From Larimichthys crocea (Eukaryota; Chordata; Actinopteri; Sciaenidae): a DNA stretch of 64,000 bases. Under the pieces are notes generated by a model. The model did not search any database. It was given only the letters and a program-made list of their open reading frames with translations, and had not been told where the DNA came from. The stretch covers positions 653,501 to 717,500 of the forward strand of contig NW_020853535.1 in the NCBI RefSeq assembly GCF_000972845.2. Direction: 5' to 3'. Below, piece by piece: positions 13,346-26,627 of this stretch; the stretch's first letter is position 1; the number at the start of each line of letters is the position of its first letter. A program made the position numbers and the translations under genes.

Positions 13346-14586
13346 GACCTCAAATCATATTGATTTTGCAATATTCCTCATAACATTATTCACATGCTAT
13401 AAATGTATACTTTTACTATTGTTTACACAGGTCTGTCCAAACACAGCTACACACACACTTTCAGTGAACACATACACTGTTGTTACAGTAAAGACAGCAG
13501 GGCGTGTGTGTAATGTTTTGATCATGTGACTACCAGGATTCCATCAGCCTTTATTACACACACACCCAAACACAAACATACAATAGCTGAATGTCACCCA
13601 GCCGTCTCCGTCACAAAGGAAAGAGGATGTAAATAAAACAAAACACCAAGCCCTTCAGGTGACGGTCATGAACAGTCACTGATGAAGAAAAATAATAATA
13701 TAAATGTATATTGATAGGAAATATTTGTCACAGGTTTCTTTAATCTCAGGTTCAAGCATGCAGACAGAGTCAGTAAAAGTTTAATAATTTACACAGGCAA
13801 AACAAAATGGGGGTGATGGACGGGACACAGTCTTTAAAAGAGTCTTTAACTGGGATCCCAAAAGCTGGCCAGACAGTCTGTGGTGTCCCCTTTACAGCCT
13901 GTACTCCACCTTAGTTCCAAGGGATTCTGTCAAGACCAATCCCTTTTCCTCTGGTGTCCTTCCCCTCTCTGCCATGTTTGTTTGCTTCTCCCAGTTCCTA
14001 TGTCCTGCTCTGCTTCCTCCTTTTTATCTGTGTGGGAAGGTGATGGCTACCTGGCCACCGGTGTGCCAGTTTACTGCAGGGGTAGGTCCTTCAGTCACTC
14101 AGGAGAGAAACACTCTAAACAGTGAATCACACAGAATTAATAACACAGTAAAACAATGCAGTGCAAATAACCACACAGAAAAGTCTCTCCTGGTCACTTT
14201 GTAACATATTTGCTTTTTACAGCGTGTAAAGTCTATTTTGTTGTCTATTACACAATCTGTTTTTTCTTTCTTGCTTCAAGAAATTTCTCTCTCGACTTTT
14301 TTTACCGACTTGAATGACATTTCTGCTTTGTTACACAGCCCACATGCGGGGTGGGATTTGGGTCACCTCCTCTCAGGTACATGGCAGCTACTCAGGCTCT
14401 CCAAGTGTCAGATGTCAGAGCAGGCTTTTTGATTTGGTGTGTTACTGGAAGGTGCTGTGTGACACACCCGCCGTGGCAAAGATGGCGACGCGGTGAGAAA
14501 AGCCACGTTATAGTGTGAGAGGGCAGCTGTGCCGAGCAAGCACACACACACTCCCCCTGTGTGTGTTTAGGTGAGAGTGTCATATG

Positions 14587-14597
14587 TGAGTGAGTGA

Positions 14598-14669
<72 letters not shown>
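14587..14669 (+). repeat. (TG)n microsatellite
   Basis: A TGAG lead-in is followed by about 34 uninterrupted TG dinucleotides, the longest dinucleotide run in the window. Alternating purine-pyrimidine runs of this length can adopt Z-DNA and are usually polymorphic. Confidence 0.95.
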
Positions 14670-14670
<1 letters not shown>

Positions 14671-16504
14671 AAAACAGCAAATATATAAATATCCCTTAAA
14701 GGTAACACTTCTTCTATCTTAATAAAAGCTTAGACCAGAAATAGAAAGGTCCTGACAACGGGAGAAGAAAAGAAGAGATGAAGATAAAGGTGGAAGAAAA
14801 AAAAAAGAAAAAAAAGGGAATGACAGGAAGTGGACGACATGATATCATTGATCTGTTTTGAAGAAAACTTTTGTGACAATCTTGAACTGAAATCAAACAA
14901 TGAAAAGTTAATAAACGTGAACTTCCCATAGCATTTCAATGTCGAGACGTGAAATCAGTTGGTCCTAGAGGTCCATTCAATGTCAACATAGACGACACTA
15001 AAACATCGACCGTCTAATAGACGTCAAGCCACAACTTTATTTTGACCCTTTGCTGACATAATTGTGTCAAAGCGTCATGTCATTCCTACTAAATTACACC
15101 CATTCTGTGATAGTATGTGGCCCAAATGCCAAACAGCAAATTTAGTCTATATTTAGTTAAGGGATTCCAATTTTGGGCTATATAAACTATATACTTTAAA
15201 CTAAACTTTTATTTTTTTATAAAATTATTTTTAATAAAATACAAGTAAAATGAAAGCATTGCTACATGGTCTAATACTCTTTAACATCTTAAGTCCAGAA
15301 CAAAAACGTGTATTAAGATTTTATCTAACAGAACCCAAATCCCCCCTTTTGCAGTCCTTGCATATGCTTGAGGTGAACACCCATTTTACTTTTGAATTCC
15401 ATCTGTTTACAGCAGTTGGAAAGATGCACAACAACAAATGATGAATGAATATTCATCTTTGCAGAGCACCTTGTCTGATGTTTGAAAATTTTTAGTCTGT
15501 CAACACCAAAAATCTAGGCAATTGCATAAATGCATAACTATTCAGAGTATAATCATCAGCTGAAAAATAAAAAACGATTTCTTCATAGAATTATCTGTAA
15601 TAGCATAAACTGTTATGGTAGTGTATTTCTAGGACAGATGCGCACACACAGTTCTCTCCCTTTTTTATCAGACCCACATTTACACATAGCCGCCAAACAA
15701 TACAAGAATTGTGAGAGTTCACAGGACTGATGCACAGGAAAACTTCTTTTCGCCCCGAATGTGCACACTTATTTTTAAGAATACACTCCAAGTTTTTATG
15801 TGAACAAATACTAAAACCAAATATCTCTGAGAATATGTAGCATGGAATATGGAACATAAAACACTCAAAGCATAATGTCTTTAAAAAATACAGAAATTGG
15901 AGTTTATTTTGAAACTTGTCTGCATGTAATCCTGTCAAACTTGTTACAGGCCAAAGTATACAGTACGGTATACACACTCATGTTATATGTTATATAAGTG
16001 TTATTTTAAACACATTTATTCAGAAGAAGAAGAAAAAGAAGAAGAAGCTTTTGTGAACACTATGTACTTTTTTGTGTGTGTGGCGGTAAATATGAAACTG
16101 AGTGGTCATATAATATCCATTCATTTCTCACCAGTGGGCAAAGTTGTGACACTGAACTTTTAAAAACCCTTGTCTCTCACCTCACTGCTCCAGTTGTTTT
16201 GCTTTCCCCTCTGAGCACGTCACACCCTTTCCAAGAAAATGCCGAACGTTTGCTATGTTTGCAAACACTGAGCTCCAGCCTTGCAGTTTCATATGTCCAT
16301 GTGAAACACACTGAACTTATATACAATATAGTGGGACCAGTCCATCCAGAGTTCCCCCTGTTCCTCTGTGTGTTGAGTGGGTGGCATACACGTCAACATT
16401 TACGCTTGATTGTCCTAAAGATAAAACATTTTAAATGGATAAATCTTGTATGTGAATATGGATTTTTTACTTTACTAATATCATTTAAAATCCTCATGTC
16501 ATTG

Positions 16505-16810
16505 TCATAGGTTCTTTAATGGATCAAGTCCCATATCTGACAGGCAGTTCTCTGTGGAATCTGTTTATTTCAACATACTGGCGGTGTGCCTCAAGGGTCA
16601 ATCCTGGGGCCTCTTCTTTTCTCCCTTTACATGCTTCTCTTTGGTCACATAATTACTAGATATAGCATAACTTTTCATTTCTAAGCAGATGACACATAAT
16701 TATACCTCCCTGTCAATCCTAATTATAGTAATAGTTTGTTTTGAGTATTTGAAACATTGCGATTTTCTCCAGTTTAATGAGGACAAGACTGAGACCCTGG
16801 TCAGTTGGTC
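16505..16810 (+). mobile_element. Decayed non-LTR retrotransposon, reverse-transcriptase fragment
   Basis: In one + frame the stretch reads GGVPQGSILGPLLFSLYM at about 16578-16635, the RT signature region. A little later it reads A-D-D-T in place of the catalytic Y-A-D-D, preceded by a stop codon. A QFNEDKTETLV-like piece follows near 16770-16805. These are typical fish LINE reverse-transcriptase motifs (jockey/L1-like wording). The frame is broken and no 5' or 3' ends are visible, so it is a dead fragment. Confidence 0.7.
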
Positions 16811-17467
16811 ATATGAAATTTAATTTAATTTTACTACTTACAGTATGTCTGAAAAAAATTCTTCTTGCATTTCCTATGTATAGATTTGCTTCCATTTGCT
16901 GTGTAACTGTAACTCACTGTATAATCAACATAACAAACATAACAGTTCATTTATTTATTATTTTAAATTGATTGTAATGACATTTGTCTTGTTCTTTGTT
17001 TAATTACTTAGAAAGAAAGTAAGAAAATTATTTTTGGTCTTTGGTCAGCGCTTCTAATAAGTATATTGTACATAAAATATTCCAATACTGTGAAATAACC
17101 CCCAAATGATTCAAGGCTGAAATGGCTCACATGCCTGACCAATAAAAGTTTATCTTTATTGGTTTATCAAACAAACTTTATGACACTGCAAGCTCACTTC
17201 AAGCCTTTTATAACACCGACTGTTATCTAACTTTTAATTGTTTTGTCCCTATGAATTACTTCCTGTGGATAAGATCATCTCAAAGTGTGCACACTATGTT
17301 TTTTATTTGAAGTTTACAACCATAATGAAATGCCATTCTATGATATGTCATCTTGTGCTGGAAATAATCCATGCTCGAGCAATGGTTCAGTTCATAAGTC
17401 ACTGCAGAGAAATACCAGAATTCCCATGAAAGTCACAAAAATGAGATCACAGTACAATGATACAAAA

Positions 17468-17498
<31 letters not shown>

Positions 17499-20400
17499 AA
17501 TATATATTATTATATATATATATATATATTGTTTCTGATGTTTTTTGAGTGCATTTTTACATATTCGTACTGTGAATATGAATGAATTTATACACCACTA
17601 TATGAAATGAATTTAGTCATCAAAATAAGAGGCATCTAAGATAACAGTTTGCTACAGAATTTTGGCTAAAGCTCAGATGAATTTACAGTAAATATTGTAT
17701 CTAATTTCACACTAAACCTGAACGTTTCACAATCATCATAGCTGCAGTCCATCGACATGTGAAGACATGAAACACCAGTTAAAGAAACAAATAAAGCAGG
17801 CTGAGCCCTAATTTTAAGAATGATTTTAATTTCTACTTTATTATGGGTTGTGTTTAGTGTGATGAATAGTGTGTAATGTGTGAGTCAAATGCAAATTCAA
17901 AAGGGTTGTACTCACTGTTTAAATATTTTTCAGCTCCAGTACATGTGTAGGTGGGTGGAGTAAGGCTGGTTCAGATAGTGTCAGGCACATTTTCAACCTG
18001 GTTCTCTACCTTTTTTATGTTGCAACACCAACCTGTCTGGGCAAAGTTACAACAAATGCTCACATATGAAAATACCTGAACTAGAACTTGAGTCACCAGT
18101 AGACTGGGTTACTGCAGTTATTGCTGTTTCCATTGATTAGTACAATTTTGAGACACTTATTCTATGCATTTCAGAGGATAATACTGTATTCTGTACTGTA
18201 TTCTGTACTACAGTTATCTGACTGCTACAGTTACTTTACAAATGATTACATTGCCATAGTTAAACTATCTAACAGTAAATTGAGTGTATGTAGTAGTTAA
18301 AATTAGCTTCCACTGACAGTAAGTAGTCCAAATTATTAAAGCCCTATAGTGTAACTTATATACTGACATCAGGTTAATGGTGTCTCTGTCATTCCCACTC
18401 TGCACCCTGTACATCTGTTATTGCACAATGTAACTTTGTGCTCTCCAAGAGTGCACATAACACTTTTTTGGCACTAAGTCACACACCACCATCTATGTCA
18501 CTGATTATTTTATGGAGAAAATGTTTTCTGGTTTTCCTTCTGATGTCCTCTGGCTGCTGCACATCAACTCTGGGATTTAGAGAGTTCGAGAGACGGAGCA
18601 AGAAACTACCAGACAAGTAAATCCGGTAAGTTATTGGCAAGAGCTTGGTGATAAATGGCTAAAAGACAGAAGCCAGTCTGGGCTTGTTGCCGCTGGACTA
18701 AGTAATATTAGTTGCCTGCTAGTGTTGTTGCACCTGCTTGATGTTTGTCGACTTGCTAGTTTTTGAACACAAGTAATACAATCATAAAAAATACATGTGT
18801 ACAGCTGTCCATATTTACCCCAGTTGTAAAACACTGTAATGGTGTAATGGTTTCTCTTAAGGTCACACATAGGTTACAATAATGGAAACTTACAGTGAGT
18901 TACATGTACACCATACATCTACAACATTCTTATAAAGTTGTACCGTAGATTCTCCAGTTTATATGCTATTATGAAGCTTCTCCAGACATTGTTGTATAAC
19001 TTAAAAATGTGTTGCGACAAGAGAACAGAGACTAAATGAAATACCTTTGATGCAATAACAATATCTTTTAAAATTCCAAAATTGCGGGGGATTCTGTCAG
19101 AATGTACAGTTGTCATTTAAAAAGACTTAGTGGTGTTATTTTCATGAACGAGACAGTCATAGCCAGAAGGAAATATGTAAGTTATTGTACATGCAGGGTC
19201 TCAGACTCAGACAGTTAGTATGGAATTCATAATGTAAATCCAACCGTGCATCCGATGGTATTTTATTAAAAGAAAAGGAACGTCTGGAAACAAAAGAATT
19301 CAGTCCTTCTTGAAGATGTGTTTGTTTGCTCAGCTCGAGCTGCTGTTTACTCTGCTCTCACCCTGTGTGTCATTTTGGATGTTTCTGTTCGGGTGTTGTA
19401 TTTCGTTCTGATGATCTCTAAAAGCTTGCTGTGACTTGGCGTAATTTGGTGGAAACACTGAGATGGTGTGGGAAAACAATAATTGAGGGTGGACACCGGA
19501 GAACAATGGAGCCTGCTGTACTCATGTTGGAAGTCTAAGGAGGAAAAAAAAATGTGCCAGGGTTTCTTTGGTGTAATATGTCGGCACTTATCTTCCCAGA
19601 TATCATTTGGCAGTCAAACTATGATGATCATCTCTTCTTCTTTCTATTCTAATATATGAAACATAATGATATCTTGTGTCTAATCATTTTCTAGTGAAAT
19701 CAGTTATCTGAGATTTGGATGAACCAGAATAAAGTGAAAAAAAAAAAACAGAACACAAAAAGGCGACAGACACATATAAATAATCAGCAGGAAGGCTTTT
19801 CAGCATTTTTGCCATGTCACCATGACTCATCAAACATATGGGTGTGTGCTGTAAACTCTGAATCTACAAACAACAATCATTTAGTTTATTCTTCCAATTG
19901 GCTTAAAAGATTAAACCTGTTCTTAGCGTGCAGCGACACACGCGGTGGAACATTAATAAAACTGCAGACTAATAGCAACATGGCAAACATGAGATAGAGA
20001 CCAAGCAAGTTAGTCTAGGTGCTAAAACCAACAGAATTTACTGAAAATAAGCCTGACTTAGTGAAATCAGCCTGGCTTAAATGCTAATCTTGCTTTATGA
20101 AATTGCACCTCCAACACACCCACCTGATGTGGGTGGCATTTGTTGGTGTAGTAGCGCTCTGAAGAAAGCAAGGTACTCTAAAACTGCTGTCTCATCGTTG
20201 CTTTTAAAAGTTATCAGGTGTTTTTTCAAGACTTCAGATTAAATACTTTTCTAACTTGCGTAGTCATCGCTGATCAACGCTGGTGGTATTTCCTGGACTG
20301 TAAGTTTGCAAGTTGATTATTCATTGTGACAAGTGTCATAAACAGGAAAAAGCTTTTATTTCATTTTGAACAAAGGGGTCTTTAATAACAGGATGCATTC

Positions 20401-22740
20401 AGTACGCACTTTAATAATGACATTAGATGGTCAGAAGGGTTGCTGGACCAAAAGTTAATCTTTCATTGAAACACAGTTCTCTTGAATCTGACTTATTCTG
20501 TAAATGCTGTTATGTATACGGAGGAATGTTTAGGCCTCTGAGTATCTGCAGCATTTTTACTTGGAGGCCTGTTTGGGTGCAAACAGAGGACTTCCATACA
20601 CTTCACTCGCGGTGCAGAGAGTTATTCATCTCATAAAGCAAGCTAAACAGGTGATAAAAATGATAAAGTGCTGTGATAAACAGGGAAACGCGACACAAAC
20701 AAGTGCAGATGAGGAGAGAAAGCATCACATGGCTCATTGAGTCACATTAAAAACTTTAATTTTCTATGCGTGCTGCTCTTTTACTCTTTTAGAGCAGATT
20801 CCACTAAAATGAAATGTGATTTATTGTTAGCTGACAGAGATCATTCACAACACCTCAAAAAGTCAAATGTTCAAGAAAAGAATATTTTTGGAACATCAAG
20901 ATTAACAAATTTCATCAAGATCTGGAGAAACAAGGTGAGTGCCCAGGTCAGGTTGTGCAAGCAGCAAGGTGAACTGTAATGTGACACAGATGAAGATAAT
21001 AGGAGAGATGTCTGGAGTTCAATCACACCTCGCGAGTGAAGACTGATATGTTAAAGACACGAAGAGTAATTAATCTTTTGACTTTAACAATAGAGCTGTC
21101 AATCATATTTGTCTCATATTACATCTCACTGACTGAAAAAAATATCCAGACGGCTTTACTGCTGCAGCCATGTGACTGTTGCTGCTGCCTGCACACTGAA
21201 GTGAAGTCAGCAACAAATCACGTTCTTAGAAAATAAGAATGTTGCATATTAGAAAAGAAAAGTTGATCCCTCAAACTCTTGAAGTACATCAAACCTATCT
21301 AGAGGCAGTGTTTTGTTTGTTCGTTGCTTGACTCATGTTCTGTAGAGTCCTCTAAATCTGACACGCTGGACCTTTAAAGTCATAAAAACACAAGAACTCA
21401 TGCAGTGAAACTGAACAGACTGTTTTGCATTTTCTTTTTTCCGTTTATGGGACATAGAGATAAAGATGTTTTCCACCCACACGTTGACAGGCCTGGGTGG
21501 AGCGGAGGATGGATGAAACAGGTAGGGTCCAGATTTTGATGACTTTGTGTGAGATTCCCTAACGTGCCCCCCTCCTGTATCATACGTTATATAACTGTAC
21601 CGCAGTCTGCAGAGCTCCTCTAGCACCTGCTAACCCAGCTGGACTTTCTCACTCCTCCAGAGACACAAATCAACTGTCAAATCAACTCACTTAAAATGCA
21701 GTAAAACTTGTCATGACACAAACAAAAAAAAGGACAAGCAGTGGTATGAGGAACTCTGAAACAGAATAGTGTCTCATTTTTTCTAACGATCCAAAAGTTA
21801 TTAATTTAGTAACAGATCCGTAGGCTAACCCGGCCTGCAGGTCCTGTGAGATCTGCAGCAGGTGCCTGTTTTTACATGTTGTTTTGTTTTCCATCTCAGT
21901 TGCAACACAACTGTAGGTGGACCTGCTCTTATGCAAAGTCATGATTGTATAGTGATTTATGTATAGCACAGAACAAGGTGCTGTCCAGTGTTTGACAGAG
22001 CTCTGCTATTAGCATCTGCTCAACATTTATGAAAATCACTAGAGAAAGTTAACCAGTCAGAACTGATTATGAGTGGAAACGTATTTGAATAAACTGTCCT
22101 ATAAGCAAAACAACAACACCCCAGTGGCCTCATTTGTGCAGGAGCCTCAGGTTAGTTTGGTAAGTCCAATAACTGTCGGTCATAGAGGGTCAGTGGTGCC
22201 AAACATGGCCTCTCAGTGGATTCACACCTAACTGAGACCAGGTCAGATCATATGATGGATGAACAGTGAAGACCATCATGTAAATATAACTGCACTGGTC
22301 TGATCAAACACCAACAATAATACTGTAACATTATCATCTTTATTTATGTGAACTACTATTACAAGCCAGTTCTTCCTCCATTTGTTTGCTGTGTGAAAAA
22401 AACATGATCAGCAACAATAAAGTCTTTGTTTAGTCGCCCTTGAGCACCAGAGCTGGTAATTACAGGTTCACTACTTTATCTGTGTGATGGTGGATTTAAA
22501 AAGAATCCAGTGATGAGAATCTGATTCAGAAGAAGCATGTGATCTGAGAAGAAGTAAGATTTGAGAACTGTTGTGGGGCGGACATGTTCATTTGATGTTA
22601 ATGAACGGAGCTTTGGAAAAACAATCCCAACCTCCATAGTCAAATCTATTTTTTTTTTTTTTTTCCAAGTGGGGAATCCCAAATAACAATAAGTAAATTT
22701 CCCCATGGTGGCGGTGGTAAAGTATATCTAATCTAAACAC
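16811..22740. other. Gene-free interval, second part
   Basis: AT-rich DNA with an (AT)n palindromic tract (about 17468-17530) and an exact TGATGCAAT at 19048-19056. Around 20045-20090 the wording (CCTGACTTAGTGAAATCAGC and similar) resembles an unclassified fish repeat. No supported gene or RNA. Confidence 0.55.
19048..19056 (+). promoter_or_regulatory. Exact ATF4-C/EBP composite site, intergenic
   Basis: TGATGCAAT about 15 kb upstream of the slc38a2 promoter. Sequence match only. Confidence 0.3.
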
Positions 22741-22749
22741 AGAATTAGA

Positions 22750-22812
22750 TCTTTCTGTGTCCCGGTGTCTCTGAGTACTCTGGTGTCCTCACACAGTCCA
22801 AAGGCATGCAGG
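22750..22812 (+). repeat. Left part of an interrupted interspersed repeat
   Basis: The text CCTCACACAGTCCAAAGGCA and TGCAGG matches the first half of a common fish repeat in which GTTAATTGGTGACT-type sequence follows directly. Here that second half appears about 300 bases later (23109-23200). Confidence 0.5.
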
Positions 22813-23108
22813 TTTACACATGCACCCTGGATATGTGTGTGCGTGACAACTTGCACGCATGTCAATTGTTATTATGAAAAAGTGAAAGATGTTATGTCAT
22901 GACATGTCTGTTTCTGACTACAGGACTAGCCACAATACGCCACACAGGATGCATGAAGCAGTGCAGTATTAACAAATGCACACTTTATTCCCATACTTTC
23001 TACAAAAGTATACTCATTGCATGATAAGATACCTCAGTGGTCAGTGTACATTTGAACTTTCACAGTCATTTAAAAAAAAACAACTGCCTGATCTCGCTGT
23101 CTTTGGCT

Positions 23109-23200
23109 ACAGGTTAATCGGTGACTGTAAATTGGCCAGTGTGAGTGTGGATGGTTGTTTTTCTGTGTCAGCCCTGTGATGAACTGCCTAACTGTCCTTA
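23109..23200 (+). repeat. Right part of the interrupted interspersed repeat
   Basis: Starts CAGGTTAATCGGTGACTGTA, continues GTGTGAGTGTGGATGGTTG and ends GTCAGCCCTGTGATGAACTG, the usual continuation of the repeat half at 22750-22812. The 300 bases between could be an insertion; no element ends were recognised in it. Confidence 0.5.
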
Positions 23201-23639
23201 GTGTATTTGCGCTATAAGTTCTATGCAGAAATATTACATAACATTTGGAGCGTCCAGTTACACTATCATGTCTCTAGTCGGTCAACATAGCAGTCCTGTA
23301 GATGGAGGAGCACAGGTTAGCGTACACACTAGAACTCAATTAGTCATATGTGCTGTGTCACACTGCTCTGCCAAATACCTGCACTCATAGTAACACACAT
23401 GCACAATAAGCTGTGTTGACTCGCCACAGTTCGGTCATTTCCAAATAAAATGATAACACTCATTTAGAGATATTGGCCAAAACTAAACTGATATACATTA
23501 ATAATCTTTTTGAACTGAAACACATTTATGTTTGATTTTTTTTTTTTTTTTTTTTTTGCAGTGTAGGTTCTTTTGTATCCATGTTGCTATCTGTGTTGAA
23601 AGTCTTGTGAACGCACAATGTGACCAATCGGTGACCTCC

Positions 23640-23800
23640 GTGGCTGTGAAGTGAAGCCTACGCGGAAGTGCCAAAAACTGCAGTTCCTCGAATGGTCACT
23701 TGAGGCACAAAACATATTCATCTCCATAAGCACTCATGTTAAAACGTCCAACTTCACAGCTTTGGTCTCTAAAGCTATAGTATACTGTCAGTGAGTGTGA
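23640..23800 (-). repeat. Dispersed repeat, copy B (inverted relative to copy A)
   Basis: The - strand contains the same ordered blocks as copy A near 13.2 kb, including TTATGGAGATGA and CTGCAGTTTTTGGCACTTCC. It is followed on the + strand (about 23830-23930) by another well-known fish repeat text, GAAGCTAGAGCT through GGAAACGGGGAAACAGCTA. Confidence 0.65.
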
Positions 23801-24039
23801 CTTTACGAAAAAAAAGGAGGATACACAACCTAAATATGAAGCTAGAGCTCAGAGACGATTAGCTTAGCATTAGTTTAGGACTGGAAACGGGGAAACAGCT
23901 ATCCTGGCTCCGTCTGAGGATTAAAATAATTGAATAAATAAATAATACATAACATATAAAGATGCTAAAGCTCATCTGATAACTTCACAGTAACAACAAG
24001 CTTTAGAGGTGTTGTTAGATGAAGTTTATTAACTTTGGA

Positions 24040-25010
24040 CAGCACTGGACTCCTCAGGATCCTGTTTGTGGATTTCAGTTCTGCTTTTTAACACCAGCCT
24101 CTCGGCTCTGCTTCAGGACAAACTGTCCCAGCTGAGTGTGCCTGACTCCACCTGCAGGTGGATGATAGGCTCCCTGTCTGACAGGAAGCAGCATGTGAAG
24201 CTGGGGAAACATGTCTCCGACTCCCAGACTGTCAACACCAGACAGCTGTACCTCCAGTCATCAGTCCATCGAACTCTTGAATGACACCCTCATCGGACCC
24301 TACAGGTCTCGCACAATCGACCCTGTAGAGGCTTTCCGCTTCCTGGTAACCATCACCATGGGAACTGAACATCAGCATTCAGAAAGCCCAGCAGAGGATG
24401 CACTTCCTGCAGAATCTGAAGAAGTTCAATGTGCCAAAGACACTGATGGTGCTCTTCTACACTGCCATCTTCCTTCACCATCCGGTACGCTGCTGCCACT
24501 GCCGGCGACAGGGGCAGACTGCAGCATGTTATGCACACTGTTGAGAAAGTGATTGGCTGCAACCTTCCTTTTCTCCACGACCTGTACTCCTACAGGACCC
24601 AGAGGTGTGCAGGGAAGATTGTGGCTGACCCCTCACACCCCAGACCCAAACTCTAACTCACTCCCCTCTGGCAAGAGGCTGCAGTGTATCAGGACCAGAA
24701 CCTCACACCACAAAAACAGTTTTTTCCCATCTCCCATCTCTCTCACCTTCCACCCCAGACCCTACATGTTACATTAACGTAGGATCTACTACTGACTCTC
24801 TGTGTTACATTAACACACACCTTTTCTTTAACATCTTTTGGACTGCCTTATTTTGATAAATATCTTCCACACCTGTGAACCCTTGCACATTACCTGTCCA
24901 CATGACCTATTTCTTATATTTTTACTTACTGTTTGTTATACAGTTTGTTATCCAATAACACCAAGACAAAATCCTGGTATGTGAAAAATTATTCGGTAAC
25001 AAGTCTGATT
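24040..25010 (+). mobile_element. L2/Maui-like LINE, 3' part of reverse transcriptase and 3' tail, inactivated
   Basis: The + strand encodes QDKLSQLSVPDSTCRW and LSDRKQHVKLG (about 24120-24210). Further pieces of the same ORF2 follow, ending with PSGKRLQCIRTRTSHHKNSFF near 24665-24725. The block that should hold PQG and the YADD/FADD catalytic box is missing or reduced to a remnant around 24265-24300, and the pieces lie in different frames, so it cannot be active. After the ORF comes a 3' tail with TTGCAC wording and ACCAAGACAAAATCCTGGTA near 24960-24980, typical of L2-type fish LINEs. It is flanked upstream by other repeats. Confidence 0.75.
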
Positions 25011-26583
25011 CAGCTGTTGATTCTTAAAGTCAGCCTTCTCTCTAACTCGTCACAGGAAAGATGTCACAACTTTTCCTTTCAAGGCGTTTTCCTCTAAATT
25101 AAGTCTTAGTTACTTAGTTATTTTTGATCATGACCATTTCCTGAACCCGTTTTGACTCAGACATTAAGACTGATGTGTTTAATTGATCTCGTCACATGTG
25201 ACCCTTTAACAACCCTCTGCTCGCCTTTTCACCTCTGCAGAGATCTTACTTGTCTTCTGACCACCATGAACGCCTCTGAGCTTTCTTAATAACGTTTCAT
25301 CATTACAGCAATTTTCTTTGTAAGGCTGGGGTATTGTGGAGTTAGGAGAGGGTGGAGGAAACAGGACTTGATGTCAAATCCTATTCATAGTCATTTTAAA
25401 TCGCCCTGTCTTAGAATACCTTCCAGTTCTTACTTTGGTGGGAAAATAGTTTTTCTCATACAGACTGCATCAGTATTGTCCTTCATAAAACTCCAGAATA
25501 ATTTGTTTTATACCACCCAGAGAAAAGAACAACACAACTCAAAACTCAGAGCAGCTTGTTTTCATTTTTTTAGATGCTGTTTTAAATCCACATTTGGTGA
25601 ATTATGGACTGTAGAAACACTATTTACATTCTATGCTGCTTGTGGACATTCCTGAAACTGTTTCTTACTCTAGATGACGCCTTGTGGTGCCGCCTCTTCC
25701 CAGCATTAGACAACTTTCTCGTTGCCTCTTCACCTCTATCAGCAGACAGGAAACTGTCACAGCAAAGGCATTTCATTACACTTCCTGTGTTACCATACTG
25801 AGACAAAAACACAAACGCACAGACCAGATAGAATCCAAAAGGTTATCACATACTGACACTCAGCAAATGTTTGAAAAATGTATGTCCAACCTGCATGATC
25901 TTTGTTTTAAGGGAAGAAAAGACACTGACTAAGAGATCAGTCATATGCCCACAAAAAGCTGATGCTCTTTCAATGACACTCATGAACTGAAACGCTGTGT
26001 CAAAATCTAAGCTATTCTAAACACTGTGATAACATCTCATGCTCAACAGGTTTATTGACAAGTAGGTTTTCACACATAAGTCTTGGTGTTTTGGTGCATA
26101 ACAAACACTAGAAGATACACAATAATGTAGAAAAGAGCTGTACAGTTTTGTGCAGGAACGTGTATTCACCAAGTACATTCTATCATAAATATGTGCAGTC
26201 AGCTAAAACATCAGAGGTGAGAAGGCCAATGACAGTCCAGAGTCATTATATCGAAATGATGCAATGTCCCCAAAAGTGATCCCTCTCTAAATACTATCAG
26301 CTACATTATGTTCTTGTAATCGCGGAGACAGACTGGTCATTCTGACACTAGAAAACGACCTAACTCTGTCTCTGTCTGTCTCTGGTCTGGTTTATGTTAG
26401 AGGAAATAAAAAAGCACCAAAGTGCACGCAGCACACGTACACAGCACGTTTATGCTATTGCTCAGCATAATGTACAGATTAATCGCAGCTCTGCAGCATC
26501 ATGAAAGTTCTGGAAAATGTAGAAAAATGTCTATGTCTCTCCAAGACGTGGTGACACTATCAAAACTCTTGTAATATTCAACA

Positions 26584-26627
<44 letters not shown>

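Larger units (their letters stand above)
7800..16500. other. Gene-free interval, first part
   Basis: No exon-like open frame with family resemblance is visible on either strand. It holds a SINE-like element (8310-8520), a fragment resembling a common fish repeat with TACTTTACTTGAGTATTTC wording (about 8915-8940), a pyrimidine-rich tract (10200-10400), AT repeats (11698-11752), a dispersed repeat (13125-13345) and a long (TG)n run (14587-14669). The remainder shows nothing I can name. Confidence 0.6.
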
